NCBI RefSeq assembly: GCF_005234135.1
Contig: NZ_CP039965.1
Location: 930,001-994,000, forward strand
Direction: 5' to 3'
Source of the DNA: Pseudorhodobacter turbinis
Lineage (GTDB): Bacteria > Pseudomonadota > Alphaproteobacteria > Rhodobacterales > Rhodobacteraceae
Length of the DNA: 64,000 nucleotides
A program made the translations under genes and the position numbers. Under the pieces are notes generated by a model. That model had not been told where the DNA came from and did not search any database. It saw only the letters and a list, made by a program, of their open reading frames with translations. Shown here one piece after another: positions 38,665 to 47,930 of the stretch; the stretch's first letter is position 1; the number at the start of each line of letters is the position of its first letter.

Positions 38665-39003
38665 ATGGATTGGAAATCGAAAAACGCCGAGATGCGTGAT
38701 CATCTGCGGGTGATGAATAAAGCTATCCCCGAGGTAACAAAGGGCTTTGGTGCCTTGTCCAAAGCGGCGAAAGAGGCGAAAGTTCTTGACGTCAAAACGC
38801 TGGAATTCGTGGCCCTCGGGATTGCGATTGCGGACCGTTGCGAGGCCTGCATCGGGCTCCACGTCGAAGCACTAGCCAAAGCCGGCGGCACGCGGGAGGA
38901 ATTGGGCGATGTGCTGGGCATGGCCGTGCAAATGGGTGGCGGGCCATCCCTGATGTATGCGGCCAAGGCGCTGGCGGCATGGGATGATCTCACGGACGAC
39001 TGA
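38665..39003 (+). CDS. AhpD-like / carboxymuconolactone decarboxylase family protein
   Basis: A 112-residue all-helical protein with the CMD/AhpD active-site motif CEACIGLH, Cys59, Cys62 and His66, preceded by EFVALGIAIADR. The CxxC cysteines suggest a peroxidase or thiol-disulfide role rather than decarboxylation; the name reflects the fold. GGAGCC lies upstream of the ATG. It is a single-gene unit between the flavoprotein gene and the GH25 fragment. Confidence 0.85.
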   Translation: MDWKSKNAEMRDHLRVMNKAIPEVTKGFGALSKAAKEAKVLDVKTLEFVALGIAIADRCEACIGLHVEALAKAGGTREELGDVLGMAVQMGGGPSLMYAAKALAAWDDLTDD

Positions 39004-39076
39004 TCACCGATTGCAGGTGACAAGAGGCAAACCGGCTGTCAGATTGGCGGCCGGTTTCCTTATGGGCAGGTGAGAC

Positions 39077-39424
39077 GTGCGGATATTCTTGGGCACAGTG
39101 ATATTGACCCTGTTCTTGGCCGCTTGCGGGGGTGGGCAGCCCACACCGACGACCGGCTTCACCGCAAACTCCGCCCGTTTTGGTGATGCCGATCCGCATG
39201 ACTGGGACGGACGCGCCCCTGAAACCTATGCCGTGCATGGGATCGATGCCTCACGCTGGCAGGGACAGATCGACTGGCCAAAGGCAAAAGCCAACGGGGT
39301 ATCCTTTGCGTTTTTCAAAGCGACAGAGGGCGGCGATCTTGTTGACCCTGTGTTTGACACTTACTGGCGCAGCGCGGGCCGTGCCGGGGTGCCGCGCGGG
39401 GCCTATCACTATTTATTATTATGA
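39077..39424 (+). pseudogene. GH25 lysozyme lipoprotein, truncated at the phage junction
   Basis: This is the N-terminal half of a glycoside hydrolase 25 muramidase: lipobox LAAC (Cys17), the GH25 start GIDASRWQGQIDW with Asp57, and KATEGG with Glu84. GH25 domains are about 190 residues, and this frame runs out of homology after PRGAYHY near residue 112. It then reads LLL and stops in AT-rich phage DNA. GAYHY is the point where the barrel should continue with aromatic residues. The start at 39077 is GTG, preceded by GGCAGGTGAGAC. Either the gene is disrupted by insertion or the contig is a chimera. Confidence 0.85.
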
Positions 39425-39425
39425 C
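39405..39425. other. Chromosome-phage junction
   Basis: Sequence left of about 39,410 is GC-rich and codes for a GH25 domain on the plus strand. From about 39,417 it is AT-rich and codes for phage proteins on the minus strand. The crossover lies in or near TATCACTATTTATTATTATG: CACTATTT would fit either the GH25 frame (His-Tyr-Phe) or the phage ATAAATA motif. No tRNA gene and no obvious direct repeat are visible at the junction. The other end of the phage is outside the window, so an attachment core cannot be tested. Confidence 0.7.
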
Positions 39426-39433
39426 CAATTGTA
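39410..39433 (-). promoter_or_regulatory. ATAAATA element facing the junction (weak copy)
   Basis: On the minus strand, ATAAATAG lies 22 bases beyond the stop of the DUF1353 gene, the same position that stronger copies occupy after other phage genes. The GTGAAA half is not recognisable. No phage gene follows; the next DNA is the GH25 fragment in antisense. This suggests that the phage transcription unit normally continued leftward and was cut here. Confidence 0.4.
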
Positions 39434-39437
39434 AACC

Positions 39438-39791
39438 CTACCGGAACTTGAAGAACGACACCGCCAGAACCATTATAAACCGTTTGAACTTGCTCACCTT
39501 ATCGGCGCGAAGTGCTTCACTGAAGACCCCACCAGCCGTGACGCGATCCCACTTGAGTATCTCCAGCGTGTAGTCGTGTAGGCAAGCTGCCTTCAAAACT
39601 CTCTTGTCCGTAGGGTCTACAAACCAACGACCGTACCAAGGCACACTCACATCAAACCTGTAGCCAACGGGAATTTCAATTATTAAACCGGAACCAAGCT
39701 TGCCGACTTCCCAAGTAATGGGCTTGATTGTAAGATAGGAATAATCACCGTCTGGCGTGTACCAGCTATTAAGATCAGTGTATTGTGACAT
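39438..39791 (-). CDS. DUF1353 family phage protein
   Basis: The 117-residue protein has the DUF1353 pattern: IEIPVGYRFDVSVPWYGRWFVDP near the middle, then AACLHDYTLEI with the conserved His-Asp, and a distal ADKVSKFK helix. DUF1353 proteins occur in tailed phages near tail-tip or lysis genes and have no proven function. It is the last phage gene before the junction, starting from ATG 39791 after AGGAGGATAA. Confidence 0.8.
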   Translation of the reverse strand: MSQYTDLNSWYTPDGDYSYLTIKPITWEVGKLGSGLIIEIPVGYRFDVSVPWYGRWFVDPTDKRVLKAACLHDYTLEILKWDRVTAGGVFSEALRADKVSKFKRFIMVLAVSFFKFR

Positions 39792-39799
39792 TTATCCTC

Positions 39800-40543
39800 C
39801 TAGATCATGCTGGCTAGATCGTCTATCGCCTTGAGAACAAACCCCGGAGTGTCCTCTGTATCACAACCATAACTGTCAGTCGGTCCACTCGCGAACCTGA
39901 CCGGACCCATCTTCGTCTGAATTGAAGTGTTGGAGTTCCTATGAATACCAATGGGAAGATTAACACCATTTGTACCATCGACTAAGCGTCTGCGTCTATT
40001 ACCACTTAATACAAACCAATTGGTTGGCGAAATTGTTCCCATGCTCAATGGACCCTGAATAGTCATGACGGGTCTATTATTTGACCAAGTAACATCTGAG
40101 TTTTCATCATATGCTATTGCGCCAACATAATCCAAACCAAGTGGAACTAGATGAGCGGGCTTAAAGACGCCAATCTGTGTGGTTGCTTGTGATCTGGACC
40201 ACATTCTTGCGTGTGAGTATCCTCTGTCATAAAAGACTAGATCATCAAGTATTACTCTAAATGCAAGCACTGCATAATCAGCGGTTGGGTCTCCATCAAA
40301 AACACCAGTTGTAATATTATACTCGTAGTTTCCTATGCGAGGATACCGCTCATATTGAGTAGCGCCCGACAATCTAGCACATTCATTGGATGAATCATGC
40401 GCATAATATGATTGTACTGTGTTGGAGTTGTAATAGATAGGAGAACCAGTTAATGACACAACCCGCTCTAAAACTAGAGTAGGATCATTTGAATCATATA
40501 TTAATCTTCCTGTTGAATCGAATGTTTGAACGCCGTAACTCAT
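39800..40543 (-). CDS. Putative distal tail/fibre protein A
   Basis: A 247-residue protein beginning MSYGVQTFDSTGRLIYD. The opening MSYG(T/V)Q is shared with the shorter product just upstream, so the two appear to be paralogous in their first strands. The rest is beta-rich with many aromatic and Asn/Ser residues (YAVLAFRVILDDLVFYDRG), typical of phage fibre or receptor-binding modules. No named family was recognised with certainty. The start overlaps the upstream stop by four bases. A tail-adhesin role is inferred from its place downstream of the J-like gene. Confidence 0.7.
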   Translation of the reverse strand: MSYGVQTFDSTGRLIYDSNDPTLVLERVVSLTGSPIYYNSNTVQSYYAHDSSNECARLSGATQYERYPRIGNYEYNITTGVFDGDPTADYAVLAFRVILDDLVFYDRGYSHARMWSRSQATTQIGVFKPAHLVPLGLDYVGAIAYDENSDVTWSNNRPVMTIQGPLSMGTISPTNWFVLSGNRRRRLVDGTNGVNLPIGIHRNSNTSIQTKMGPVRFASGPTDSYGCDTEDTPGFVLKAIDDLASMI

Positions 40544-40863
40544 GATGGAATACTCGAAAAGAACATAACATTGAAGTTTCTAGACCAAGTACCATCATTG
40601 AGATTACCAATGCCGCCGTCAGACCACGAGAACACTTTAGTTGTGTTGTTGAATACCATTCTTGGAACAAGTGCTGCAAATGTACCGCCCGATGTTCCTA
40701 TTTGAGATGCAAAAAAGAAACCTTCGTCAGCATCATATTCGGAAACTGTTACACTTCCACTCCAAGCCCTGCACTCAAGAACTCTAACCATTCTTGCGGT
40801 TTGCATTTCCTCAAGCGTTCCATTCTCCAATCCTATGCTGCGGATTTGTGTGCCGTAGCTCAT
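40540..40863 (-). CDS. Putative distal tail/fibre protein B
   Basis: I start at ATG 40863 (MSYGTQIRSIGLENG), which has GGAGAGTGAGGAT upstream; the longer open frame overlaps the zinc-ribbon gene and is shadow. The 107-residue product is beta-rich (CRAWSGSVTVSEYDADEGFFF) and ends FNVMFFSSIPS. The MSYG opening matches the following gene. The function is unknown; the position among distal tail genes suggests a tail decoration or receptor-binding subunit. Confidence 0.65.
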   Translation of the reverse strand: MSYGTQIRSIGLENGTLEEMQTARMVRVLECRAWSGSVTVSEYDADEGFFFASQIGTSGGTFAALVPRMVFNNTTKVFSWSDGGIGNLNDGTWSRNFNVMFFSSIPS

Positions 40864-40867
40864 ATCC

Positions 40868-41116
40868 TCACTCTCCTTCGGTGGGACTATAAGATGATAT
40901 ACGGAGAGTATTAGCTTCAAAAATCCCGCCCGAACACGTTGGACAAAAGACCAAAGGTACGTGAAGCTGTTTTTGAAGTGACACATCAAGCCACAATTGT
41001 CCTGTTTTCCACTCATTCGGTGCTACTCCATCTGCTATGTTTGTAGCTTCTGCGTAGCCGCAACTATCACAATTAACTACAGTTGAATTTTCGTCTTTAA
41101 AAACATGTATCGCCAT
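40868..41116 (-). CDS. Small zinc-ribbon phage protein
   Basis: An 82-residue protein with two Cys-x-x-Cys pairs, CDSC near residue 16 and CPTC near residue 58, the spacing of a zinc ribbon. It lies between the J-like gene and two fibre-like genes, all on the minus strand. No named family was recognised. The start ATG 41116 follows AAGATAGGAAAAGAA. Confidence 0.65.
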   Translation of the reverse strand: MAIHVFKDENSTVVNCDSCGYAEATNIADGVAPNEWKTGQLWLDVSLQKQLHVPLVFCPTCSGGIFEANTLRISSYSPTEGE

Positions 41117-41131
41117 TTCTTTTCCTATCTT

Positions 41132-44100
41132 TTAACTTAAGTTACCCATTCTCATCCGAATTACGTTAGATGCATCATAAACAAGTACTTTGTCGCTGTG
41201 TATTTCCATTCTTGCGCCCGAAGTTGCAGTTCTCAATATTCCGATAGTTGCACTTATTGCAGACAATTCACTTACATCAATCTTCGCCGCAGTAACTGAA
41301 TTTGCATCCAGTTTGTCAGTCGTGACGGATTCAGCATCTAGATGAGTTGCCTTCACGGTACCGTCGAGAATAATATTATCCGCCGATATTCTGGCAAGGG
41401 AGAGATCAAGTCCGCCACTTGAGTAAGATGCTAGTTCAAGTTCAGCGCCAGCAGTACCAGCCTTTGTTTTAAGCATAATACTAGATTCAAGAGTGCCGTT
41501 TATATCTGCAACAGCCTTTTGTGTTATGCCCGAAGTAGAGTGGGTTTCCACTGCTTCAAAGGACATACTATGCAGACGTATTTTGTTGTATTTGTATCCA
41601 TCACCGCCGCCAGATGCTGAATAGAAATGGGCAACAATTTTATCATCACCTCCGAGTGTCCAACCTGACGGACGCTCAAAGATACAAGTGATTTCCTTTA
41701 CAACCCCAATATCATTATTAACACCTTCGTCTCGTAGATATTTATGCTGATAAGGAATACTGTCTCCACTTTGCCAAGCCACGGACATTCTCGCGCCGCC
41801 CCACTCACCCGCAAGTAGTTCTGCACGGCAAGTCATAACAACAGTTTCAGTTTCACTTGCTAACAGATTGGTATTTCCACGTTCACTGCTTCGCGTGTAT
41901 ATTGTTGGTCTAATTGTAGTTGGAGGGTCCGCTGTTTCGAGTAGTACACAATTATCGCCAATATCAGATGCAATATATCCTGCACTACCTTCATTAGTTA
42001 GAAATGTGTATGATTCAGGCGCAGCAGCTTTGTCTGACCAGATTGCAAACTGAGGGTTATAACTGACGGGTCCGCCAAATATTCTAGCCGCAACTTCACG
42101 GCTATATTGGGCAGCAGAAGCGGCATCTTCAGCATCAGATACGGCGGCAGCTACATTAGATTCAGTAATGGAAGCATTTGACGCGCTTGTTGCAGCCGCG
42201 ATTGCGCTGTTGGATGCTTGAAGTGCAAATTCCTCTGCATCAAGTGCGCCTTGGCTCCCGTCAATTACGTCTTGTAGTCCTGCGCCAAGATTAGACCAAG
42301 TTATTGTTCCCTCGGAAATGTCACCAGACTTAATACCAAGTGCTAATGATGGAACCATTATACTTGATGCCATTGCACCAATGACAGAATCCTTGCCTAT
42401 AACATCAATCCAGAAATAATGATCATCAACCGCAACAGGAGCAATAATAATGCTGTTCGAAGTTGTTGTTCCTACCTTTAGGGCAAATGCTCTATTATCA
42501 GCTTCCCATTGATATACATCATACCGAAGTGCAAGTTCAGGATTTGGATCTGTCCAGTTCAGTGTAACACTGTTCATGCCCGCAGTCGCAGTTGCGCCCA
42601 CGAGTGGAACAATCTGTGGCATTGCATTTAGCAATATTACCGAACCAGTTGACAGTCGACCAGATGCACTCTCTGATTTAACCAAGAAGTAATAATCCAG
42701 ACCGGCATTTAGTTCTGCGGGAATATCAAAGTAATTGGTGCGAGTTTCCCCAATGGAAATAAATTCGGAACTTGCTTCGCGGTAATAGATCAAGAACCTA
42801 CGAGTCGTATCATCCTCGGGAATATCCCATGACAACCAACCATTACTTAAATCGCCCACACGCGAGCCTGAGTTCCAAGCAAGAGTTGTTACGTTAGGAA
42901 CACCGGAAGGTAGTGTAATTTTAGGATTAGTTATTACATCGTCAGATACATTATAAGCAAGAGTTTCAAAGCTAAACCGAGTTGCAGTTATTTTTACTGT
43001 CAAATTAGTTGTAATTGCTATTTCTTGTATTCTAAAGATTTCATTTTCAATGCCAAGAGCATCACTTGAGATCTCGATTAGATCGCCTTGCTCGTGGATC
43101 ATTGCATGTCTGTCTAGTTCCAATGAAAGTGTCATTTGTTGTCTAGAGTTTCTGACAAGTTCCTCTGCCTTCGCAATAGCACTTCGTCTATGTGTAGCAC
43201 CTTGGATGAAGTAGCTTGCTTCATTCTCGATATAGTTATCATCAGCAAGATATGACATGTGTTGTGCAGAGCCATATGCAGGATAAGATGCACTGTCAGT
43301 GACAAAATCCTGTTCTTCGTTAAGAAATTTAACTGTTGCTCTATTAAACTTGTCTGAGACACCTGCCCAAGCTAGTTCGATATTCTCATTAATAATATCC
43401 ACATCTGTGTACTGAGCAGTAATCAAACCATCCTGCTCTGTTATGTCTGTTGGATAATCAAGAATTAGCTTATACTTGCCTTCGGACCAAATAAGTTCAG
43501 ACTGCGACATTGTTTCAAGCAAACGCTCAATATTATCACGTCTTGTCTCATTTGTATCAATCGTAATATTACATTCATACAACCGGATATGGCGTCTTAC
43601 AATTGGAACAATATCATTCTCGGGCAATGGTCTAACACCATTTACTCTGCCCTTAACATCAACAAATGTGTCAACAATTGTGTCGCAGATTTCAGCGGCA
43701 TCATAGAATGATTTGAGATGTATTTCAGTTTGATTATAGCCACACCCACCATATTTCTTGTCTCTTATCAAATAATCCAAAAGGCAAAGAGATGGGTTAT
43801 TACTATATACTTTCGTTGCTGAAAGAGTATAATTATTTCCGTCACGTTCGACTGAATATACTCTGTTTCCTCTAATGAATGCTTGAACATCAGGCACTGC
43901 ACTATAGTTTGGATCATTTCTGTTAAGCGCAAACATGCCAGACATATAAGCCATGTTGGTGAATAGGTTGGTAGCTGGCACACCTGCATCTGTTGCAGTA
44001 GGACTTGCAACACCACCAGACAACGAAAAGTCGAGACAATGATTAAACTTATCGTCGTCCCAGTTTAGACCATCAACTTCAACATCAATGATTCCGTCAA

Positions 44101-44428
44101 TCCCGCCAAAACAGAATGCTTGTTGGACCCAAAGAAACTTTGGAGTTCTGTCCTCGTGATAATCATTGTCAAGTCCGACTCTAAATCTTTGGTCTCCAGC
44201 AGGTATTTCTAATAGATCAACCGTCTTTGTGGAATCGTGATAAGTTCTAACACCACCAACTTTTTGATTGCCATACACAAGCGGAAGATGAACAGGTTCT
44301 CCATCAATGGTAAGAAGGAAGCCACGGCGTTTTTCAGCCTCTTCTTCCATCTTCTTCATTAATTTGTTCATACGACCATATTGCCATAATGCACTGCCTA
44401 TCGCCATTCCGACTGCTAGATATGCCAA
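41132..44428 (-). CDS. Tail tip attachment protein J-like (central fibre/host specificity)
   Basis: The 1098-residue protein is the siphophage tail-tip J homologue. An N-terminal hydrophobic segment leads into VHLPLVYGNQKVGGVRTYHDS, the typical J start, then YGGCGYNQTEI and the baseplate-hub region. Fibronectin type III-like repeats (about 500-710) and a C-terminal J-type domain (KATHLDAESVTTDKLDANSVTAAKI) follow. The start appears to be TTG at 44428 with AGAGGA eight bases upstream. It should determine receptor contact together with the products of the next genes. Confidence 0.85.
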   Translation of the reverse strand: MAYLAVGMAIGSALWQYGRMNKLMKKMEEEAEKRRGFLLTIDGEPVHLPLVYGNQKVGGVRTYHDSTKTVDLLEIPAGDQRFRVGLDNDYHEDRTPKFLWVQQAFCFGGIDGIIDVEVDGLNWDDDKFNHCLDFSLSGGVASPTATDAGVPATNLFTNMAYMSGMFALNRNDPNYSAVPDVQAFIRGNRVYSVERDGNNYTLSATKVYSNNPSLCLLDYLIRDKKYGGCGYNQTEIHLKSFYDAAEICDTIVDTFVDVKGRVNGVRPLPENDIVPIVRRHIRLYECNITIDTNETRRDNIERLLETMSQSELIWSEGKYKLILDYPTDITEQDGLITAQYTDVDIINENIELAWAGVSDKFNRATVKFLNEEQDFVTDSASYPAYGSAQHMSYLADDNYIENEASYFIQGATHRRSAIAKAEELVRNSRQQMTLSLELDRHAMIHEQGDLIEISSDALGIENEIFRIQEIAITTNLTVKITATRFSFETLAYNVSDDVITNPKITLPSGVPNVTTLAWNSGSRVGDLSNGWLSWDIPEDDTTRRFLIYYREASSEFISIGETRTNYFDIPAELNAGLDYYFLVKSESASGRLSTGSVILLNAMPQIVPLVGATATAGMNSVTLNWTDPNPELALRYDVYQWEADNRAFALKVGTTTSNSIIIAPVAVDDHYFWIDVIGKDSVIGAMASSIMVPSLALGIKSGDISEGTITWSNLGAGLQDVIDGSQGALDAEEFALQASNSAIAAATSASNASITESNVAAAVSDAEDAASAAQYSREVAARIFGGPVSYNPQFAIWSDKAAAPESYTFLTNEGSAGYIASDIGDNCVLLETADPPTTIRPTIYTRSSERGNTNLLASETETVVMTCRAELLAGEWGGARMSVAWQSGDSIPYQHKYLRDEGVNNDIGVVKEITCIFERPSGWTLGGDDKIVAHFYSASGGGDGYKYNKIRLHSMSFEAVETHSTSGITQKAVADINGTLESSIMLKTKAGTAGAELELASYSSGGLDLSLARISADNIILDGTVKATHLDAESVTTDKLDANSVTAAKIDVSELSAISATIGILRTATSGARMEIHSDKVLVYDASNVIRMRMGNLS

Positions 44429-44462
44429 AGTATATTCCTCTTCTGTATTGTATTATATTGTA

Positions 44463-44486
44463 TATTTATTAAACTCTAGCTCTTGC
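44463..44486 (-). promoter_or_regulatory. ATAAATA late-promoter-like element before the J gene (weak copy)
   Basis: TTTAATAAATATA on the minus strand lies just after the stop of the preceding tail gene and 35 bases upstream of the J-like start. The ATAAATA half is intact at 44463-44469, but the GTGAAA half reads GCAAGA, so this is a weaker member of the phage family. Confidence 0.5.
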
Positions 44487-45036
44487 CCCAATTAACATCA
44501 AAGGAACCGCCGCCCTCAAGAACTTGGTCAAAACAAGTATCAATTGCGCTGAATGATCTAATTCCGTCTCTTGTCGTGAACAAAGTAGACTTTGCGTCTA
44601 ACGAAGATAATGGGGCAGAACATTCAATGCTAAAGATCTGTGAACTGTCAGTTATTTCCTTCTTTGCATTTGATACTGTTCCTGAATAAACATGGTTCAT
44701 ATCTGCAATACCAGTCAAAGGAACTTCATTTATCGTGAAACCCATCTGAATTGTCACGGGCAAGTGGATGATGCCATTTTCAATCTCGGCAGACATAACA
44801 GGATCTAATCCAGACAAACGCAGTCGATAAGTCTGGCGATCAACAACAGTTGTTGCTCTCGGTGCCTCAAACTCAATTATTGTATCTTCTGATCTGTATA
44901 GGTTTCCGTTCCAGTTAAGATCATATGGCAATGTTGTAAAATAATAGTTTGCGTTGAATTGGAAATGAACAATGAAGAAAAACCCCACATTGTCCTGAGT
45001 TAATGTTGCGAGTAATTCTGTGCTATTTGTTTTCAT
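44476..45036 (-). CDS. Minor tail protein (DUF2163-like baseplate/hub-associated)
   Basis: The 186-residue protein has FIVHFQFNANYYFTTLPYDLNWNGNLYRS and repeated beta strands ending IDTCFDQVLEGGG. This resembles the DUF2163/DUF1833-type minor tail proteins found just upstream of tail-tip genes, close in role to lambda gpK/gpL. Its ATG shares one base with the preceding stop (TAATG). The assignment to a specific family is tentative; the place in the tail module is solid. Confidence 0.68.
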   Translation of the reverse strand: MKTNSTELLATLTQDNVGFFFIVHFQFNANYYFTTLPYDLNWNGNLYRSEDTIIEFEAPRATTVVDRQTYRLRLSGLDPVMSAEIENGIIHLPVTIQMGFTINEVPLTGIADMNHVYSGTVSNAKKEITDSSQIFSIECSAPLSSLDAKSTLFTTRDGIRSFSAIDTCFDQVLEGGGSFDVNWGKS

Positions 45037-45644
45037 TATAGACTTTCTATTATCTTAATCGAACCGGGATTTGACATAATCCCATCCGAGAATACAATTC
45101 CTTGCCCGCTTGTCATGTCGAGTTTGTAACTAATTTCACAATCATCACCAAATTGGACAATAGTATTTATGCTTACAGGTGCTACGAGGTTCGGGAAGAT
45201 CTTCAATTGGATATTGTTGGTTCCATTACCAAACGAAAGCGCACTAGTGACGGAATAAACCTTTGAATGATTTGCAAAAGTAATAAATGTACCGACAGGA
45301 ATAGTTGCAGTTCCAGTTTGTGAACTAGATTTAACCAAAATAATATCATCGCCCGGTACTGCGGCAGTACCCACCTGTAGATCTCCATTAAAACTGTACT
45401 TCGACAGTACACCCGTAAGTTGAGGCATAATCATTTTCTTGCGGTCGAAGAAGTCCCATGTATGTGCGGCAAATACTTCGCCTTCATCGTCGTTCATTAG
45501 AACAGAAAATGTTAATTCCCACCTTTGTGCAGGAGTTAATAGAGTTGATTGCTTGAGCGACATTGTTTCCACGTGAAATGCAACTCGCCTTGAAACAATG
45601 CTTAGTGGTGCTAATATTTTACTTCCGTTATAGTAATATGCCAT
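45036..45644 (-). CDS. Minor tail protein, distal-tail/lambda gpM-like position
   Basis: I start at ATG 45644 (MAYYYNGSKILAPLS); a longer frame overlaps the tape measure. The 202-residue product contains TPAQRWELTFSVLMNDDEGEVFAAHTWDFFDRKKMIMPQL, as in minor tail proteins immediately downstream of the tape measure. A predicted middle beta domain (TIPVGTFITFANHSKVY) follows. It starts two bases beyond the tape measure stop with GGAGG upstream. Confidence 0.68.
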   Translation of the reverse strand: MAYYYNGSKILAPLSIVSRRVAFHVETMSLKQSTLLTPAQRWELTFSVLMNDDEGEVFAAHTWDFFDRKKMIMPQLTGVLSKYSFNGDLQVGTAAVPGDDIILVKSSSQTGTATIPVGTFITFANHSKVYSVTSALSFGNGTNNIQLKIFPNLVAPVSINTIVQFGDDCEISYKLDMTSGQGIVFSDGIMSNPGSIKIIESL

Positions 45645-45645
45645 C

Positions 45646-47928
45646 TTATCTAGTTCCTCCAGATTCGTGATTGTAGTCATTGATGCCACGAGCCAATTCA
45701 GGCATCATATTGTAGATTTCTTTTTTGGTTTGGCGGCTAACGTCGCCTGTAATATTAAGATTAAATACTTGTTGACCACCGCCAAATGCTTTTCCTACTT
45801 CAGAAACAGGAACAACAACTTCGCCCGGTGTTAGCATTGCAGGAACTGAATCCTGACCAAGTTTGGAATATGGTGTGTGTGGAACTTCGCCACCATCGGA
45901 CATGAATAGAGCGCCAAAGAATGAACCAATTCCGCCTCCACCGCCAAGTGCTCCCATAATGCCTGACAAACCGTCACTTATAAGTGAACCAAAGTTTTTA
46001 AATATGTCGCCAAATCCAGCACCACCAGCACCACCAAGTGCGCCAGTTAATCCGTCACTTACCGTTTTGCCAAATCCCTCAAACAATTCATCTAGACCTA
46101 AGCCGCCAAGAAGAGTTTCAGTTAAACTAGAAGTGAAACTGTCCAGAATACGAGACGTAATGTCGTCCATTGTACTAAGTGCAAACTCTTTCCAGTCGCC
46201 AGTCTTAAGTGCAGTTGATAGTGCAGTGCCAAGTGAGGAAATAAATGTATCGCTTACTTCCTCTGTTACCTCATCTGGATCGGAACTTGATCCGCCACCA
46301 CCTGATCCGCCAGTTCCACCAACACCACTGCCACCAACATCGCCCTTTCCGTTGTCTTCGCTACTTCCACCGTACGGAACTTCGGCAGCCGTGGTTGGTG
46401 GCATAATTGCTGAAGTTAAACCAACACCCGTGGTTTGACCAAGCCATGGAGTTAAACCGGGATTTTCTCCTGCATTGTTAGATGATGCTATTGAATTGTA
46501 TGTTGCTTTTCCGATATCAACGCCGGGAGCCATATTAAGCGTGTCAATTATCGCATTGACACCATCTGTCAGTTTTTCCATGACGTAGTTTACAGCGCCA
46601 ATAAGAACATTCTTGAATGCATCAGCCGCAGCAGTAAGTCCCCAAGTCATTTGTTCTTTGGCGTTAACAGCAATCCACGAAACCGCGTCACCGAATGTGC
46701 GCTGAAAGAAGTCCGCAACTGTACTAAATGCGTTCTTCATGTTCTCTGCAAACCCGCCAAAATCTAGACTAAACAAGTCGGAGATTGCGGCATATATGCT
46801 TGTCCAATACTCAATAGATGTCTTGATTGCATCAATTACTATTTTGATAGCGTCTACTAATGCACCACCAAGCCAACCCGCTACTTGAGCGATAATTGAC
46901 CCAAATGATTGTAGCCAAGAGAACACGGTTGCTATTCCGTTCTTGAAACTTTCAATCCAACCAGCAGCATCCGCGACAGATACATTGAATAGCGAAGCCA
47001 AAGTATTAGTTACCGATGCCATTATAGCATCCCAGTTATTGGTTACATAAACTAGTCCCGCTATTGCAGCGGCTATTCCTGCTATTGCAGCCGTTACTGG
47101 TAATGAAACCAATGTGAGGGAGGCACCGACAACAAATAATGCACCCGCCAATGCCGCCAATCCTGCAATCGCTTTTATTATAACTGGATTGTCCGCAGAG
47201 AATTGACTAATTGCGTCCATTGCGCTAGTTATGAGTGGCAATACATATCCGATAACATTGGTCATAACATTTTTAAATATTGTGCCAACGAGGTTCATGG
47301 CGTCATTAAATGCTGCTGATGCCAGTGCGGCAGATTCTGAAATAGTCAAAAGCCCCTTTGATGATTCATCTAGACCAGAGGTATCGAGTTTTCTATCTGC
47401 AAACTCTTTGCCCAATAGTCTAACGGCAATTGCAGATCTAACACCTTCATCCTCAATGCCCGCCAGACCATCAACAATAGCGCGAAAGCGATCCTCGGGT
47501 TTCATCCGATCTAGATCTTCGAATGTTGTGCCGATCATCGCGAGATCATTTACAGCTTGCTTTGATCCATCGCCCGCAGATTCCATTGCTTTGTTAACTT
47601 TAACCATAGCCTTGGATAATGAGCCACTTGATAAGCCAGCTTGTTGCAATCCAAATTCAAGTTTCTGGAAGGCGTCAAATGCAATGCCAGCACCCGCAGC
47701 ATTCTTAATCATTTCATCTGCATTTGCGGCAAGTGCTTTTACTGCCCCAACAGAAACGATGCCCGCAAGTGCTACCGCAACACCTTTAAATGCCTTTGCA
47801 GCATCGGCACTGTGTTTCTTTGTATTATCTGCATATTTCTTGGTTTGCTTATTGGCGCTGTCTAGACCTGTTTTTAATTTAGCAATATCTATTCCAAGTG
47901 CTATAGCTAGTGAGGCAATTGTCGCCAT
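45646..47928 (-). CDS. Tail tape measure protein
   Basis: The 760-residue protein begins with a coiled coil (AKLKTGLDSANKQTKKYADNTKKH). It has central hydrophobic Ala/Gly-rich helices (IKAIAGLAALAGALFVVGASLTL) and a Gly-rich C-terminal zone (GGSGVGGTGGSGGGGSSSDPDE) typical of tape measures. The family rule of about 1.5 angstrom of tail per residue suggests a tail near 110 nm; this is an estimate. It lies three bases after the gp10-like gene and is flanked by minor tail genes, as in siphoviruses. Confidence 0.88.
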   Translation of the reverse strand: MATIASLAIALGIDIAKLKTGLDSANKQTKKYADNTKKHSADAAKAFKGVAVALAGIVSVGAVKALAANADEMIKNAAGAGIAFDAFQKLEFGLQQAGLSSGSLSKAMVKVNKAMESAGDGSKQAVNDLAMIGTTFEDLDRMKPEDRFRAIVDGLAGIEDEGVRSAIAVRLLGKEFADRKLDTSGLDESSKGLLTISESAALASAAFNDAMNLVGTIFKNVMTNVIGYVLPLITSAMDAISQFSADNPVIIKAIAGLAALAGALFVVGASLTLVSLPVTAAIAGIAAAIAGLVYVTNNWDAIMASVTNTLASLFNVSVADAAGWIESFKNGIATVFSWLQSFGSIIAQVAGWLGGALVDAIKIVIDAIKTSIEYWTSIYAAISDLFSLDFGGFAENMKNAFSTVADFFQRTFGDAVSWIAVNAKEQMTWGLTAAADAFKNVLIGAVNYVMEKLTDGVNAIIDTLNMAPGVDIGKATYNSIASSNNAGENPGLTPWLGQTTGVGLTSAIMPPTTAAEVPYGGSSEDNGKGDVGGSGVGGTGGSGGGGSSSDPDEVTEEVSDTFISSLGTALSTALKTGDWKEFALSTMDDITSRILDSFTSSLTETLLGGLGLDELFEGFGKTVSDGLTGALGGAGGAGFGDIFKNFGSLISDGLSGIMGALGGGGGIGSFFGALFMSDGGEVPHTPYSKLGQDSVPAMLTPGEVVVPVSEVGKAFGGGQQVFNLNITGDVSRQTKKEIYNMMPELARGINDYNHESGGTR

Positions 47929-47930
47929 TT

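Noticed and set aside
41735..41745. ATAAATA match inside the J-like gene
   Set aside because: It lies in coding sequence in the middle of a conserved reading frame and has no GTGAAA half; the same applies to a match near 45,164 in the minor tail gene.
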